Positions 20,966 through 32,120 are shown, counted from the stretch's first letter. The stretch: 64,000 nucleotides of DNA from Rhineura floridana (GCF_030035675.1 NC_084492.1:29882823-29946822); one strand, 5' to 3'. Numbers and translations: made by a program. Notes: generated by a model from the letters alone, not told the origin.

Positions 20966-22430
20966 CCGACCCATAGAGGCAGCTCCTCCACTGATCTCCA
21001 GAATCAATCAAGTGTCCTGAAGAACCAAGCAAGAGGTGACAGAGTTATCATTCATGGCTTCTGTCCCATTCATGTATCAAGGGGGAGGTGGGGTGAGTCT
21101 TACTTGAACAGTGATAGAAATGTGCGGATGATGAGAGGACACTGAACCCTCTTCCCATGGTCAGCTCCAGGTTCTAAGGGGCACTGGGCAAAATGTGCTC
21201 TAGTAGGTCAACTCCTCCATTAAAAGGTCCTGGTGATTTTCCTGGCAGTGGTGGTGGGCAACAGCAGCTGCGGCAATAGCAATAGCAATGCTGTGAGCAA
21301 CACAAGGTGTCTGGGTCTAGTTGCCATTTACATTTCCCAAAATGTAATGTTCTTTACAACATATAAAGGGAATTTGCATTTCCCTTGGAGTGATGCTACA
21401 TGGAATGCTTTGGTGGCTAGACTCAGCTGCCTGCTGGCCCAGGGCAGGTGTCCACAGTGGCCCCTGCCAGAACATTGGGGTCCCAGCAGCTGCCCAGGGC
21501 TGGTCCTGCCCCCTCTAACCTATGTCCAATTTCCCTGTAATTGGTTCCAGGCATTTTTCATCCTTCTGAGCTCAGATACTGGAGAAAAACCATGAAGCAC
21601 CATTAGGAAGGGGAATAGAGTTTACTGTAAGGGTGCTTACAGAGTGTCATTATTTTCAGGTGGGACTCAGTCACATGCCTGCAAATTTAGGTTGAACAAA
21701 TATAGTTGGTTGGGAGGTTTTTCCACAATGAACCCATTTTCTCAAGAACAGGCTTTTTTGTGATAAGGAAAGTGACAGGAAAATGCACTGGAAAGTGTTG
21801 CTTTGATGCAATGTCATCTAACCTCCCCACAAACAAATCAGAATGAATGCTCATTAAATAGCCAAGGTCATCTGAGTTCTCTGAAAAGAAATCAGGATGA
21901 ATGCCCAATAAATAGGTCGTCTGAACGTGCCCTAAAAGTGTGATGCACATGGTGTTATATGTGAAAAGAAATATGTGTTCACCAACTTCATATCTAGTTT
22001 GGCCCTTCCAAAGGCATTTGATTTTTTTCTTTAACAGGAAAGTCCCACTTTTTGAAACAAAGTTATTTAAAAAAAAGTTCTGAAAGGAAATGACTTACAG
22101 GCCTAGAATTTGAGACCTTGCTGTCTTTTTCCAGTTTTTTAAGCTAATGGGAGAAGACAGAAGATTTCTCCCTAACGATGTGTGGCCTTTTCTGAATGAA
22201 GGAGGTTTTCATTAACAAAGCAGCAGGAAGGATCATCTTTCCTTGAGCAGGCATAGTGCACTATTAGCACAATGTATTATTAGGGGTGCCACAGAAAACC
22301 GTAATTAGTCTAACCGTCAGTCTGTCCATCCATCAAATCTACTATATTTGTAATTCTGGTACACATAGCAAGCCCTGATTCTGATCCATTGACAATTGAA
22401 CACTATCATAATGAAAGCAGATATTTATTA
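20966..22430. other. Unique sequence with a short internal duplication
   Basis: About 1.46 kb without a known repeat. At about 21834-21930 a block of about 40 bp ('aatcagaatgaatgctc') recurs as 'aatcaggatgaatgccc' about 54 bp downstream. No credible coding. Confidence 0.55.
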
Positions 22431-22535
22431 TGAGTTAGTTTCTCTTTTTATGCACTCAGCACGGTCTATGCGATTGGCATGACTGTGCAGACAAACTCCC
22501 CCTTTGTTCCACAGAAGTTGCTTACTGCAATCCAG

Positions 22536-22660
22536 CAGGGAGGTCTGTAGACCTCCAGAAGTTGTTGGACCCCAGCACCCATCAGCTGCATGGGCATGGT
22601 TAGGAATGTGGGGTGTCATGGTCCCACAGCATCTGGAGGGCCACAGATGCCCCTCTCCTG
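22536..22660. mobile_element. hAT-C, diverged
   Basis: 'acctccagaagttgttggac', 'ccatcagctgcatggg' and 'agcatctggagggccacaga' give the two arms. No clear target duplication. Confidence 0.7.
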
Positions 22661-22682
22661 CTGTAACTCTTCCTGAAGGCAA

Positions 22683-22790
22683 TGTTTCTATTTATTTATT
22701 TAAAAGATTTCTGTGCTGCTTTTTGGGACCATGGCCTCACAAAGTGGGTGTGCATGCTCAGGGTAAATGGGACAAACTCTGTTGTTAGTC
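22683..22790 (-). mobile_element. LINE 3' tail, L2/CR1 type
   Basis: 'tatttatttatttaaaagat' followed by 'ctgtgctgctttttgggac' is the reverse of a LINE terminus ending in an AAATA repeat. Confidence 0.5.
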
Positions 22791-22821
22791 TTATCCAAAG
22801 GAACCCAACAATTCAAAACTT

Positions 22822-22942
22822 TAGGATGGTATTCAGTTATAGTTCTACTTCGAGCGGACCTGCTGAAATTAATGGACACGACTAACTGAGGTTCATTCAT
22901 TTCAACGGGCCTACTCTGAGAAGGACTTCGTTGAATACAGCC
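22822..22942. mobile_element. MITE-K
   Basis: A palindromic repeat of about 120 bp. The left arm 'ggtattcagttatagttcta' pairs with 'gaaggacttcgttgaataca' on the right. The middle contains 'aattaatggacacgactaac'. Other copies lie at 30.5, 49.6, 57.0 and 62.5 kb. Superfamily not assigned. Confidence 0.75.
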
Positions 22943-22965
22943 ATTGTATCTGAAACTCAAGAACA

Positions 22966-23142
22966 TAAACATTGGAAGCTGAGTCATATACTAAGTCAGA
23001 CCACTGGTCCATCTAGCTCAGTAGTTTCTGCACTGACTGGCAGAGGCTCTTCAGGCCTCTTTCAGATCTGAAGATGCCAGAGATACTCCCTGGGACCTTC
23101 TGCATGCAAAGCAAATGTTCGACCACTGAGCTACAGCCCTTC
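22966..23142 (-). mobile_element. SINE-B, full length
   Basis: The tail side is 'acataaacattggaagctga', the middle 'ctgcactgactggcagagg', and the head side 'tgcatgcaaagcaaatgttc' and 'accactgagctacagcccttc'. The B box is worn. Confidence 0.8.
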
Positions 23143-23412
23143 CCAAAACAACCAATTGTGCTGGGAAAATCTATCATGGTATTTTGCATACACTACTTGT
23201 GTAATATGTCTTTCTCATTTATGGCTGAGCGTTGTTTTCAACTTCAGCTGGTTGAATTGTGGTTGACATTTTTCTCATGGTAGCCAAATGGTGCTATTTG
23301 TGGGTGGGTGATGGTGGTGTGCTGGTTTCCATTGCTTGCTTCCCTGCTGCCTGCACTGATGTCCTTGGACCAAGGGGACAGATCTGTCTCCTTTCTTCCT
23401 GTGCTGTATAGT
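23143..23412. other. Unique sequence
   Basis: No feature recognised. Confidence 0.5.
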
Positions 23413-23851
23413 AGGGATGGGCGAGAAATTCATTTCAGTTTGCGTTTGAGGCCGAATCTATCAAATTTGCACTTTCCAAAATGAGGAGAACCAATACACA
23501 GCCATCCTTCAAAATTCGCACTTACTCAAATTTTTCCATGCAGTTTGCCAATCAAATAATGTTTACAAAAATGCATCTGTTAAGGGAAAGTGTGCATAAA
23601 AATTGAATATATGAGTAAAAATAACATACAAAAATACATTATATGACGAGAAAGTGCTTGCAAAAATGTGTACATTAGTCAAAACTGCCTAAAAATGTGT
23701 TTATTAGGGAAAATTCACATGCTGGGGAATTTTCATGAGGATTTTTTTAACACAATCTGCAAATTGCTGCCAAAATGTGGAGAACTGGATTTCAGATTAG
23801 AAAAATGAGAAAGTGAGAGAACCAAAATCAACAGAACTTTCAATCCCTAAC
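23413..23851 (+). mobile_element. hAT-F, full length
   Basis: Starts 'tagggatgggcgagaaattc', and ends 'agaactttcaatcccta'. The internal words 'acacagccatccttcaaaat' and 'gcagtttgccaatcaaa' are family-typical. Target duplication not evident. Confidence 0.85.
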
Positions 23852-24133
23852 GTGCAGCCTGTTGTGCCTTCCTCTTGCATGCATTATCTATATTGGTTAT
23901 ATATTATGTTCATATTCTTTATCATTGGTTTTATGTCTTTTTTCTTGTATATATGTTGCATTTTTAATGGGTTCATAAACCATCCTAAGAGCTATGCTGT
24001 GCAAATGATAGAGAAATACAAACAGACTAACGTAGGTCCTCCTTGACTAATGAGTGGGTGCGGGGAATGGACTGGGTAGCAATTGTTTGGCGTGGGGTGA
24101 GGAAAAGCACCTGTTTGTGGATATTCCTTAGCT

Positions 24134-24600
24134 TAGGGGTAGGGAACCTCAGGCCTGGGCCCGAAATTGGGACCTCTTGGCCTCTCTGTTTGGCCCGTGG
24201 GACTATCCCTGGACCTCTGTTCTGAGGTTCCCATAAGCACAAGGTTGCCCACTGTGAGAACAGGATGCTGGGCTAGATAGGCCATTGGCCTGTTCCAGCA
24301 GGCTCTTCTTATGTTCTCCATTTCCCAGGCCACACCTCTTACTCTGTGCCCTCTTTGAGTGTTTTTTTTTTCTTGTCCTTGAATTGTGCCAATGCCTCTG
24401 CACTACCTGGAATAGAGATATATGTGTGGGTGTGTGGGAGAGCTGCATAAAAACCTCTGATTTTTGCAGAGGCAGACTATCCAAATGTAAGAGTCACATC
24501 TGCTGCTCTACACAATTTTCCCCCTCTGGTCCCATTCACCACTGGCATGCGCCCCCCAAAGGGTTCCCATTAGAGAATGCAGCCCTTGGGCTGAAGAGGA
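24134..24600 (-). mobile_element. hAT-E with a nested LINE-T
   Basis: The left piece is 24134-24224 ('aggggtagggaacctcaggc', 'ggcctctctgtttggcccg'). It resumes at about 24323 with 'caggccacacctcttactc' and runs to 'ttgggctgaagaggatatcc'. A longer variant with a GT-rich middle. Confidence 0.7.
24225..24322 (+). mobile_element. LINE-T 3' end nested in hAT-E
   Basis: 'cccactgtgagaacaggatg', 'ggcctgttccagcaggctc' and the end 'ttcttatgttct' form the sense-strand end of LINE-T. Confidence 0.8.
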
Positions 24601-24611
24601 TATCCCACACA

Positions 24612-24990
24612 GGGGCGCGGTCATCTGGGGTCATGGGGGGACATAGACCCCTTACTTTTTGGGGAGCAGAGTCCCAGCCATGTCCCTATCTATGAGACAA
24701 TCAGCATGCAAGGGGACTGTGTCAGCCACTTAGAAGAGTCCTTGTCCTTTTGTGCTGATTGGAGCCGATCAGAGTGAAAGGAGATGAGTCAGCCAGCTAA
24801 TTCACCGCTTCTCCTTTCATGCTGTTGGATGACTGTTGTAGTGGAGTGTGGACTTGGAGACAACATGGAGAGCAAAGGAGAGGAGGGAAAGTGGAAACGG
24901 GGGCATGGTTGTGAGAGGGTGTGGTGCAACTATCCTGAAGGGGCCCTGCACTTCTGAATTTGCCACTACACTATTGGTCCCACCCCTGCC
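24612..24990 (+). mobile_element. Repeat P, DNA-transposon-like
   Basis: About 380 bp, shared with 36.83-37.24 kb in the same order: 'ccttactttttggggagcag', 'gtgctgattggagccgatca' and 'ctgcacttctgaatttgcc'. No coding capacity. Superfamily not determined. Confidence 0.6.
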
Positions 24991-25207
24991 TTAGCTTGTT
25001 GTCTAGATGTATGCTCATTTGTGTTTATCGACACACCCTGTGAGATAGTGATAGATGGATCAGAAGATGAGTGAGGTAGGGCAAGACAAAAATATTAGTT
25101 TGGAGTAGGTTTACCTATATAGGTGTCATTGAATTTGTGCTGTGGGACTGTGGCAATCCCTTAAATATGATACCTGTCCATTTCTTGCCTTTTGATCTCT
25201 TCTCTTT

Positions 25208-25402
25208 TTTTAAAGGGTTGGATTCAACTAAGGCCTACTCAGAGTAAGCCCACGGAAATAAATGAATCAACATCTGTTAACTTCAATAGGTATACACTAA
25301 GTAGGACTAGCATTGCAAACCACCTAATGAAATAAATGGACATGGTTTAGTCAAGTCTGTTGACTTCAAGGAGTCTGCTCAGTGTGACTTAGTCAGAGCC
25401 AA
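25208..25402. mobile_element. MITE-K, longer variant
   Basis: 'gggttggattcaactaaggc', 'ctactcagagtaagccca' and the far end 'gtgacttagtcagagccaac' form K-like arms around an enlarged middle. Confidence 0.55.
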
Positions 25403-25529
25403 CCCGTATTACCGTACAAAAAAAAGGGCAGAAAATTAAACAGGATCTATGATAAAATCAAGCTAACAAACAATTACATTTTATTGTTTTTATATATGCA
25501 ATTGTCATAACTGTTTGTTCCCATATACA

Positions 25530-25642
25530 ATTGTTTTATGGATGGTTTTATTATAGTGTGAAATCACTTCAGGATCTTTCATAGGAAGTGACTCATAAAT
25601 GAAATACATACGTACATACATAATGAAATTTAAATAAAAACA
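25530..25642 (+). mobile_element. L2 3' tail
   Basis: 'gtgaaatcacttcaggatct' and 'ggaagtgactcataaatgaa' match the end of the L2 copies at 30.5 and 44.6 kb. A TACA-rich tail follows. Confidence 0.7.
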
Positions 25643-26320
25643 GCACTGGCTGCTCTTGACTTCTAAGGACACAGACAAAAATGAAAGTTACTTGCACAAC
25701 TTAACATAAAATTGCCTGGCTAGGCCCTCTTCCCTCTGTTTTTGTTTTTGTTTTAAAGAAGAAAGACCTTGGATGAGAATCTGACCTTTTTATATCTCAC
25801 TGTTGTCCTCTGCAGGTGAGTCACCTTCTTGGTTCTGCACCTGCACTTCCCTCTTGACTCCCCCCCCCATGTTCTCTGCTTGGCTTCTTGAGCTATAAGC
25901 GCTACCCTCCCCCACCCCACCCTCCCCCCAAAGAACACCAAAGAAGAAACATGCAACTTGTGCAGAGCAATTCTCTGCAAGTGTGTTGAGAAATCCTAAA
26001 CAATTCGCAATGTTTTCACATGGTGCTTCCTCTTGACTGCATTGCATGATACTTACTGGAAGTTCTTGTTAGAGAAGAGACTTCATTCAGGGTGAGAGAG
26101 TAGTAAAGATAATTTTTGATGTGGAGGGTCCGACTCATCATGACAGCCTCCGAAGCTACACATTCTCGAGGAGAGTCTACAACTGCAGGCAGCTGTGTTG
26201 ATCCAGTAGCTAGGAAGTTAGGTAAATAGATCTCCCAAAGAGCAGCCGTACATAGTATAATATCCAGTTTATTAGTCTCAGCCAACAGTTGTAGAATAGT
26301 GAGCTGGCAAAGGGTGGTGG
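25643..26320. other. Unique sequence with a C-rich tract
   Basis: Holds a C-rich stretch around 25860-25930. No repeat or exon recognised. Overlapping minus frames here have biased composition. Confidence 0.5.
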
Positions 26321-26324
26321 AGTG

Positions 26325-26471
26325 CAGAGGTGGGGAACTTTTTTCAGCCAGAGGGGCCCCATTCCCTTCTGAGCAAGCTTCCAGGGGCCACATGACAGTG
26401 GTGGGCAGGGCCAGAGGCAAAAGTGGGAAGAACAATTCATGCAATATTTACCTTTATGTAATAGTCTAGTT

Positions 26472-26506
<35 letters not shown>

Positions 26507-26739
26507 CCCTCTTTAGCCTCCATCCAGGAAAGCGAAATACACTGTCAGAGTTCAAGGACTCATTCCAGCCACAACAAAAACACTCAAGGAAGGTACAAAA
26601 CAGGGGTGATGAAGAGCATAGCCTGGGAAGAGGGGATGTGGCTGGACAGAGGTATGGCCGGAGGAGAGTCCTAAGGGTCAGAAGCAGAGGTCCAAAAAAG
26701 CCAAATTTGGCCCCTGGGCCTGAGGTTTCTCCACCTCTG
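26325..26739 (+). mobile_element. hAT-E, full length with (AC)n
   Basis: Starts 'cagaggtggggaactttttt' and ends 'tttctccacctctg', a clear terminal inverted repeat. It contains 'aagcttccaggggccacatg' and, at about 26475-26504, an (AC)n run grown from the family's short ACAC block. Confidence 0.85.
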
Positions 26740-26754
26740 TTGCTGTGGTTGGAC

Positions 26755-26860
26755 TTTGGCTGGGTAGACTTGAGTTTGCATCACTGATCAGCTATGAAGT
26801 TCACTGGGTGACCTTGGGCCAATCGCTGTCTGAGCCTAGCCTAGAGGTCATATGTCAGGC
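26755..26860 (+). mobile_element. tRNA-headed SINE fragment (G/M type)
   Basis: 'gaagttcactgggtgacctt' and 'gggccaatcgctgtctgagc' match the part just after the tRNA head of SINE-G and SINE-M. The tail is missing, so the subtype is open. Confidence 0.6.
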
Positions 26861-27138
26861 TTGAGCTGGGGCTGACATGTGATCATTTTTGGGCAAGCCG
26901 CATGGCACATGAAGAGCTCTGTCATCCAGCAGAAGGAAATGCCCGAAGGTCCAGAAGAAATGGTTGGGGGGCTGCTGACACTGCCATCCCAACATCTTGG
27001 AAACTGCCATCTAAGGTAGCTGCCTGACTCGGGCTAATGGTATGGCTGGTCCTGGTACTTCTGTGCATCTGTGTGTATGTGCGTTAGTCTTCTTTCGTAC
27101 AGCTTCCATGCATTTGTTCAAAAGTTTGCATCTCACAG

Positions 27139-27565
27139 AAGGATGGGCACACCTGTCAATTTGGGTTTCTCATTTGTCTCGTTCTCAGTCTCAAGTTCGG
27201 TTCTCCACATTATTACATCAGTTTGCATTTTAAAAAAAGTCCTCGTGGAAATTAATCAGCATTTTAGTAGAAATTTATGCTAATATACACATCTGGAGGC
27301 AGTTTTGTCTACTTTTTTGCAAAGCAGTTTTCCCTCTAAAATAACGCATTTATTTCATGAGTATATGCATATTTTGATGGACACTTTGCCCCAGTGTCTG
27401 CATTTTTGTACACATGACCTGGCTGGAGAACTGCATTGCAAAATTCAAAGAAGTGTGAATTTTGAAGGATGTCTGTTTCTGTTCTTGCACAGTTACAGAA
27501 AGTGCAAATTAGGTTGGTTCGTCCACCTAAATGCAAACCGAATAAAACTTCTCTCCCATCCCTAA
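27139..27565 (-). mobile_element. hAT-F, full length
   Basis: Starts 'aaggatgggcacacctgtca' and ends 'acttctctcccatccctaa'. The inner words 'cattattacatcagtttgca' and 'gaactgcattgcaaaattc' follow the family on the minus strand. Confidence 0.8.
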
Positions 27566-28395
27566 TCTCAAACTTATTTGTAGACAGCTGTGTGTGCATG
27601 TGTATACCCACACATACACAAACACACACACATAAATAAAAAAAAAGATGTTGATAGCTTGCCAGAAGCCAAGAGAGAGAAGGGTTTGACCTATAACGCT
27701 TTGAGTCAAGCATCTTTGCTATTTGGTCTCTGTGGAGTCTTTTAAGAGTCATTTTATATCCCAGGGCAACTGCAAAGAGGTTGCTGAGCTTGTCTGTGCC
27801 ATTGCACGATATGTATGCTGAGGCCAAGACTATTATTCCCCACCCCTTCCTTAGCAAACTTGGCATCTCTATACATCCCCTGTTGAAGAAAACATCAAGC
27901 TTTCAGAGCGGGAATGCTCTTGAGGACGAGAACGAAAGTGATACATGGTATGCCAGGGACACCCGAAACCATGGAATAATAAATACAGAAATGGCTTGTT
28001 ACCTTTTCTTTGGCTCCCACATCAACCTTATATTTTTACAAATGAAAGCCTGTTCATACTAAAAATATGACTGGCCACTGCCAAACCAAAGCTGGAGAAG
28101 TTCCACTAGAAAGAAGAAGGGGGAAAGCTTAGATTAGTTTTTTAACAAAACAACACGAAACAAAAACCTACCTGCCCACCTCAACATGTGGTGTTTCAGT
28201 TCCTCCCCCCTCGCTTCTGTCCTCTGATATGCAGCACCTCACTATGCCCCATTTCCACTGAAGCAGTAGTTTTCAAACTTTCTCCCTTCAGGGAATCATT
28301 TCCACGCCAACACGCTGGTTGAGGAACCTCTCTGCATCTGCCAGGGAAAACCTGTTCATCGCAGGGCATTCTGGGAAATCGAGGGCTCACCGTGG
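27566..28395. other. Unique sequence with CA-rich tract
   Basis: An ACAC-rich stretch at about 27608-27632. No known repeat or credible exon. Confidence 0.5.
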
Positions 28396-28403
28396 GTTTA
28401 CAT

Positions 28404-28543
28404 TAACTTTTCCCGACCTGGTGTACACCAGAGGTTTCTGGGCTACAGCTACTCCCATTATCCCTGACTACTGGTCATACTGGCTGGAGCTGATGGGAGT
28501 GGAGATCCCAAACATCTGGAGGGCACAAGGTTGGAGAAGGTTG
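28404..28543. mobile_element. hAT-C variant, 140 bp, perfect 8-bp target duplication
   Basis: Starts 'taacttttcccgacctggtg' and ends 'cacaaggttggagaaggttg'. The exact octamer gtttacat flanks it (28396-28403 and 28544-28551). Confidence 0.9.
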
Positions 28544-28739
28544 GTTTACATGCAGCACTGATTGCTGGGCCAAAGAATTGAATTGAGAATATATCCTAGA
28601 CAACAGCCATCCAAATCACTCTCATGTAGCGAGAAACTGTGGGGGAAGGTTGACGTTTAATGAATTAATGAATTAATTGGTAATACTGGGCAAGCTGTTA
28701 TTTAAAAGGCAGTCCTTTGTGACATCCCAGTTCAGTGCG

Positions 28740-28906
28740 CAGTGGCGGCGGCTGGCTGCGATGTCAGTAGGGCAGTGGAATCCATTCCAGGTTTCAGAGG
28801 AACTGCCCAATATGCTGAATACCTTGGACAGCTCCTTGAAAGTTCAAACTAAAACCCGAAGTGGATTCTACTGCCTCATTGACATTGGTGTCACCAGCTG
28901 CCACTG
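28740..28906. mobile_element. hAT-Q, 167 bp, with 8-bp target duplication
   Basis: Starts 'cagtggcggcggctggc' and ends 'accagctgccactg'. Flanks tcagtgcg and tcaatgtg match 6/8. Same family as 6773-6913. Confidence 0.8.
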
Positions 28907-29059
28907 TCAATGTGCATTTAAAAACACAGCTGAGACTTGAGGGGCAAGCGAACACAAAACCCTCCACGCAGAATCGTTATTTGTGGACATTCCCAGCATC
29001 TTGTATCTGACAAAGTAGTCTGTTACCTATGAAAGCTTATGCTACAATGCATGGATTTG

Positions 29060-29195
29060 GGGCTGTGGGGAAGCTTTGGCCCTCCTGACATTGCTGGACA
29101 ACTCCCATCAGCCCCAGCAAGCACAGCCGATGGCCAGGGATGATGGGAGCTGTCGTTCAGCACCATCTGAAGGGCCAAAAGTTCCTCATACCTCC
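29060..29195. mobile_element. hAT-C copy 1 of 3
   Basis: Arms 'tggacaactcccatcagccc' and 'ggatgatgggagctgtcgtt'. First of three hAT-C copies within 700 bp. Confidence 0.7.
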
Positions 29196-29297
29196 CGTAG
29201 GTGCCACAGAACTCTTTGCTGTTATTTTCAGCTCCAGCACATCTGGGAGGAGGATGGAAGGATAGTTGACTACCTGAGGTCAGAGCTTCTAGGCCAA

Positions 29298-29432
29298 GGG
29301 CAGAGAACCTATGGTCCTCCAGGTGTTGCTGGACTCCCAACTTCCATGATCTCCAGCCAGCAAGGCCAGTGCTCAAGGATGATGGGAACTGTAGTCCAGC
29401 AAATCTGGAGGACCACAACTTTCCCACTCACA
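29298..29432. mobile_element. hAT-C copy 2 of 3
   Basis: Arms 'ggtcctccaggtgttgctgg' and 'gatgggaactgtagtccagc'. Termini 'gcagagaacctatgg' and 'ccacaactttcc' are worn. Confidence 0.7.
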
Positions 29433-29607
29433 CATTATCATGACCTCTACTATTTTACAGATGAAAATGCAGACAGCTGTGCATTTCTGTTCTCCCATCA
29501 AGGATCATTCCCTGACCATTCGCTTGACTTCCTTTGTCTGCTATGCACAGGACTTGGCCTATAGCCTTGTTGTGCATTTCCTTTGTACAATGCCAGGTGC
29601 TGAGCAG

Positions 29608-29746
29608 GCTTCCCCAACTTGAGGTCCTCCAAAATTGTTGGACTATAACTCCCATCGTCCATCACTGTTGGTCATTCTGGCTGGGCTGATGGGAGTCGGG
29701 AGTCCAAAAACATCCAGATGGGACCAGATTGGGGAAGGGTGGCATA
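29608..29746. mobile_element. hAT-C copy 3 of 3
   Basis: Arms 'ttggactataactcccatcg' and 'ggctgatgggagtcgggagt'. Ends near 'ttccccaacttgagg' and 'gattggggaagg'. Confidence 0.75.
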
Positions 29747-29865
29747 GAGGCCTGGGACAGTGTCCTTAAATCTGGAGAAGACATCTGTACACTCTAACAA
29801 AACATTTGAAAGCATCGCCTGAGAATCTAAATGGGAATGGTTTAGAATCAGTGCTGGAAAATAGG

Positions 29866-30020
29866 GAATTTTATTTATTATTATTTATTACATTTATACC
29901 CCACCTTTCTTTTCATGAAACCCAAGGCAGCTTACATATGGTTTTCAGGCGGTCTCCCATCCAGGCACTGACCAGACCTGACCCTGGAGCTCGACTTACG
30001 TGCCTTCAGACCATAGCCTG
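29866..30020 (-). mobile_element. SINE-5SL: 5S-like head with L2-like tail
   Basis: Minus strand: 'gtcagtgcctggatgggaga', then 'ccgcctgaaaacc', a 5S rRNA-like stretch. It continues into 'gctgccttgggtttcatgaa' and 'ggtggggtataaatgtaata', the L2-like tail. The first third of the 5S sequence is replaced. The pair at 62.24 kb shows the same joint. Confidence 0.75.
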
Positions 30021-30099
30021 GGACCAAAGTTTTATGAGTAAAAGTGTTACTAAAAGTACTGGTACTGGTGTTTGAACCCTTTTACAGGTTGGGACTAGA

Positions 30100-30545
30100 A
30101 AACCTAAGAGACTGTCTTCTCCCTTATATATCTAACTGATCACTACACCACCGGCAGATACCATCCTATCAGGAGGTCTGTTTTGCATGTTGTTGGGACT
30201 TGGCTTTTAGTGTTATGGCACTTACCCTTTGGAACTCCCTCCCATTATATATCAGACAGGTGCCATCTCTATTGTCTTGTTGGCATCTGTTGAAGACTTT
30301 CCTCTTTCAACAAGCCTCCCAAGTGAGATTTTTATCCCAGTCACTATCTGGTTTGGATATGTAATCATTTTTACATATGTAAATATATGCTTCATTGTAA
30401 ATATATGCATATATGCTTCAAGTCATTTTATATCTGTAATGCTGTTTAATTGCTTCTGTATAAGCAGTTGCTGTATATATACTTTTATCGTCTTGTGAAA
30501 TCACTTAGAGATGCATCATAAGAAGCAATTCATATATGAAATAAG
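30100..30545 (+). mobile_element. L2 LINE 3' end
   Basis: 'gactgtcttctcccttatat', 'taccctttggaactccctcc' and 'gaagactttcctctttcaac' encode the same C-terminal patterns as the L2 at 13 kb. The tail is 'gtgaaatcacttagagatgc'. About 450 bp, 5'-truncated. Confidence 0.85.
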
Positions 30546-30905
30546 TGGTATTCAATGGTAGTCCTACTCAGAGTAGACCCATTGAAGTTACTGGGCATGA
30601 CTCACTTGAAAAATGATATGGACTGCCTTCAAGTCAATCCCGACTTATGGGCAACCCTATGAATAGGGTTTTCATGGCAAGCGGTATTCAGAGGGGGTTT
30701 ACCATTGCCTTCTTCTGAGGCTGAGAGGCAGTGACTGGCCCAGAGTCACCCAGTGAGCTTCATGGCTGTGTGGGGATTCGAACCCTGGTCTCCCAGGTCG
30801 TAGTCCAACACCTTAACCACTACGCCACACTGGCTCTCATGACTCACTTAGGTTCATGGATTTCAATGGGTCTACTCTGAGTAGGTCTTAGCTGAATACA
30901 ACCCG
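30546..30905. mobile_element. MITE-K with a SINE-G inserted near its centre
   Basis: The left arm 'gtggtattcaatggtagtcc' and right arm 'gtaggtcttagctgaataca' pair. Without the SINE it is about 120 bp and continuous through 'catgactcacttaggttcat'. Confidence 0.85.
30608..30837 (-). mobile_element. SINE-G, 230 bp, 12-bp target duplication
   Basis: Minus strand: head 'agagccagtgtggcgtagtg' and B box 'gggttcgaatccccac', a strong pol III promoter. The BovB-like tail ends 'gacttgaaggcagtccatat'. The exact repeat catgactcactt flanks it (30596-30607 and 30838-30849). Better preserved than the copy at 3585. Confidence 0.95.
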
Positions 30906-31705
30906 ATGATGATGGGAGTTCCCCCGCCCCCGCTTTTTTCATACACTTGAAAAGATGATACAAGACAATGAAATTAAATACTCCTGGTGGCAAGTAAGAT
31001 CATTAAGGGTTTTTTTTAAAAATAATAACAAAAGGAAAAGAGAAGCTCAGCAAGCTTGGAAATCTATAGGACAGAAATTAAATGCTATAATCAGATTGTT
31101 TGTGCAGTCATTTACCATCTTGTTTTCTTGCTGTGCAAGCAGAGGGACCACTCGAGACAGGCCATCTCAGAGAGTAACAAAGTGCGCCAATAACGAACAT
31201 GGGATTAAAGGAATATTGATAGCCCATGACAAGCGGCTCCTTGAGAAATGTTTCTTGGTCAAATAGTAGCAATCATTAAATATATGAGGGTCAGTCAATT
31301 TAATCTGCTCTTTTTATATGGATTGATTAGTTTAGCCAAAATAACAGAGCTCGGAGACAATTAATGGCTCGCCTCCCGCAGCTTTTCAGGAGGGGAGAGC
31401 CTCTGATTTCTTTCCTTTCCCTTTTGTTAAGTGAAGGGTTACTTCAGTGGCTGTCAAACTTTTTTGGGGGAAACTCTTTTGCCTTATTTGCCCAGGTTCC
31501 CTTGTGCCTCAGCTGCAGAACTCTTGCTCAGGGCAGGGAATTCAGGACCACACTGTGGGGCACACAAGGCACGATTGTGGGGAGGCTTGAGGAGGCGGGG
31601 CCACTGGGCTTGAGCCTGACACCCTCTGTGCGCTCAGTATCCATGTGCAGGAAAGCAGAAAATGAGGCTAGCTTCAACATCAGTGGCTTAGAAGCTCCAG
31701 CCTCA
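30906..31705. other. Repeat-poor island, candidate conserved non-coding DNA
   Basis: The stretch 30990-31360 has no repeat words and dense TAAT/ATTA and SOX-like ACAAAG motifs (for example 'gagtaacaaagtgcg'). A 103-residue plus frame (30955-31266) has no recognisable domain. A regulatory role is inference. Confidence 0.4.
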
Positions 31706-31711
31706 TTTGCC

Positions 31712-32040
31712 ATAGGCCACATTCACACCAGACATTTATTCCACTTGAAATGGTCACGGCTTTCCCAGAAGAATCCTGGGAAGGGTAGTTTGTGAAGGGT
31801 GCTGAGAGTTGTTAGGAAACCCGTCCCCCCTATAGAGCTACAATTCCCAGAGTGCTTTATCAGTCAGTCCCCTCTTCCCAGAGAACTCTGGCAACTGTAG
31901 TTCTGTGTAGGGAATAGGGGTCTCCTAACACCTCTCAGTGCCCTTCACAGACTGCACTTCCCAGGATTCCTTGGGGGAAGCCATGACTGTTTAAAGTGGA
32001 ATAGTAGTGGAATAAATGTATGGCACGACCATGGCCATAG
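31712..32040. mobile_element. hAT-D, full length, about 330 bp
   Basis: Terminal arms 'agacatttattccactt' and 'tagtggaataaatgtatggc' pair. Inner arms carry 'gagctacaattcccagagtg' and 'gactgcacttcccaggattc'. The most complete uninterrupted hAT-D here. Confidence 0.85.
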
Positions 32041-32120
32041 GAGAGATACATGTTCAGCAGTGCTTCTGGCAAGGACGGGAAACTGTTCCAAGGTCACCTG
32101 GTGGACTTCATGGACACAAC

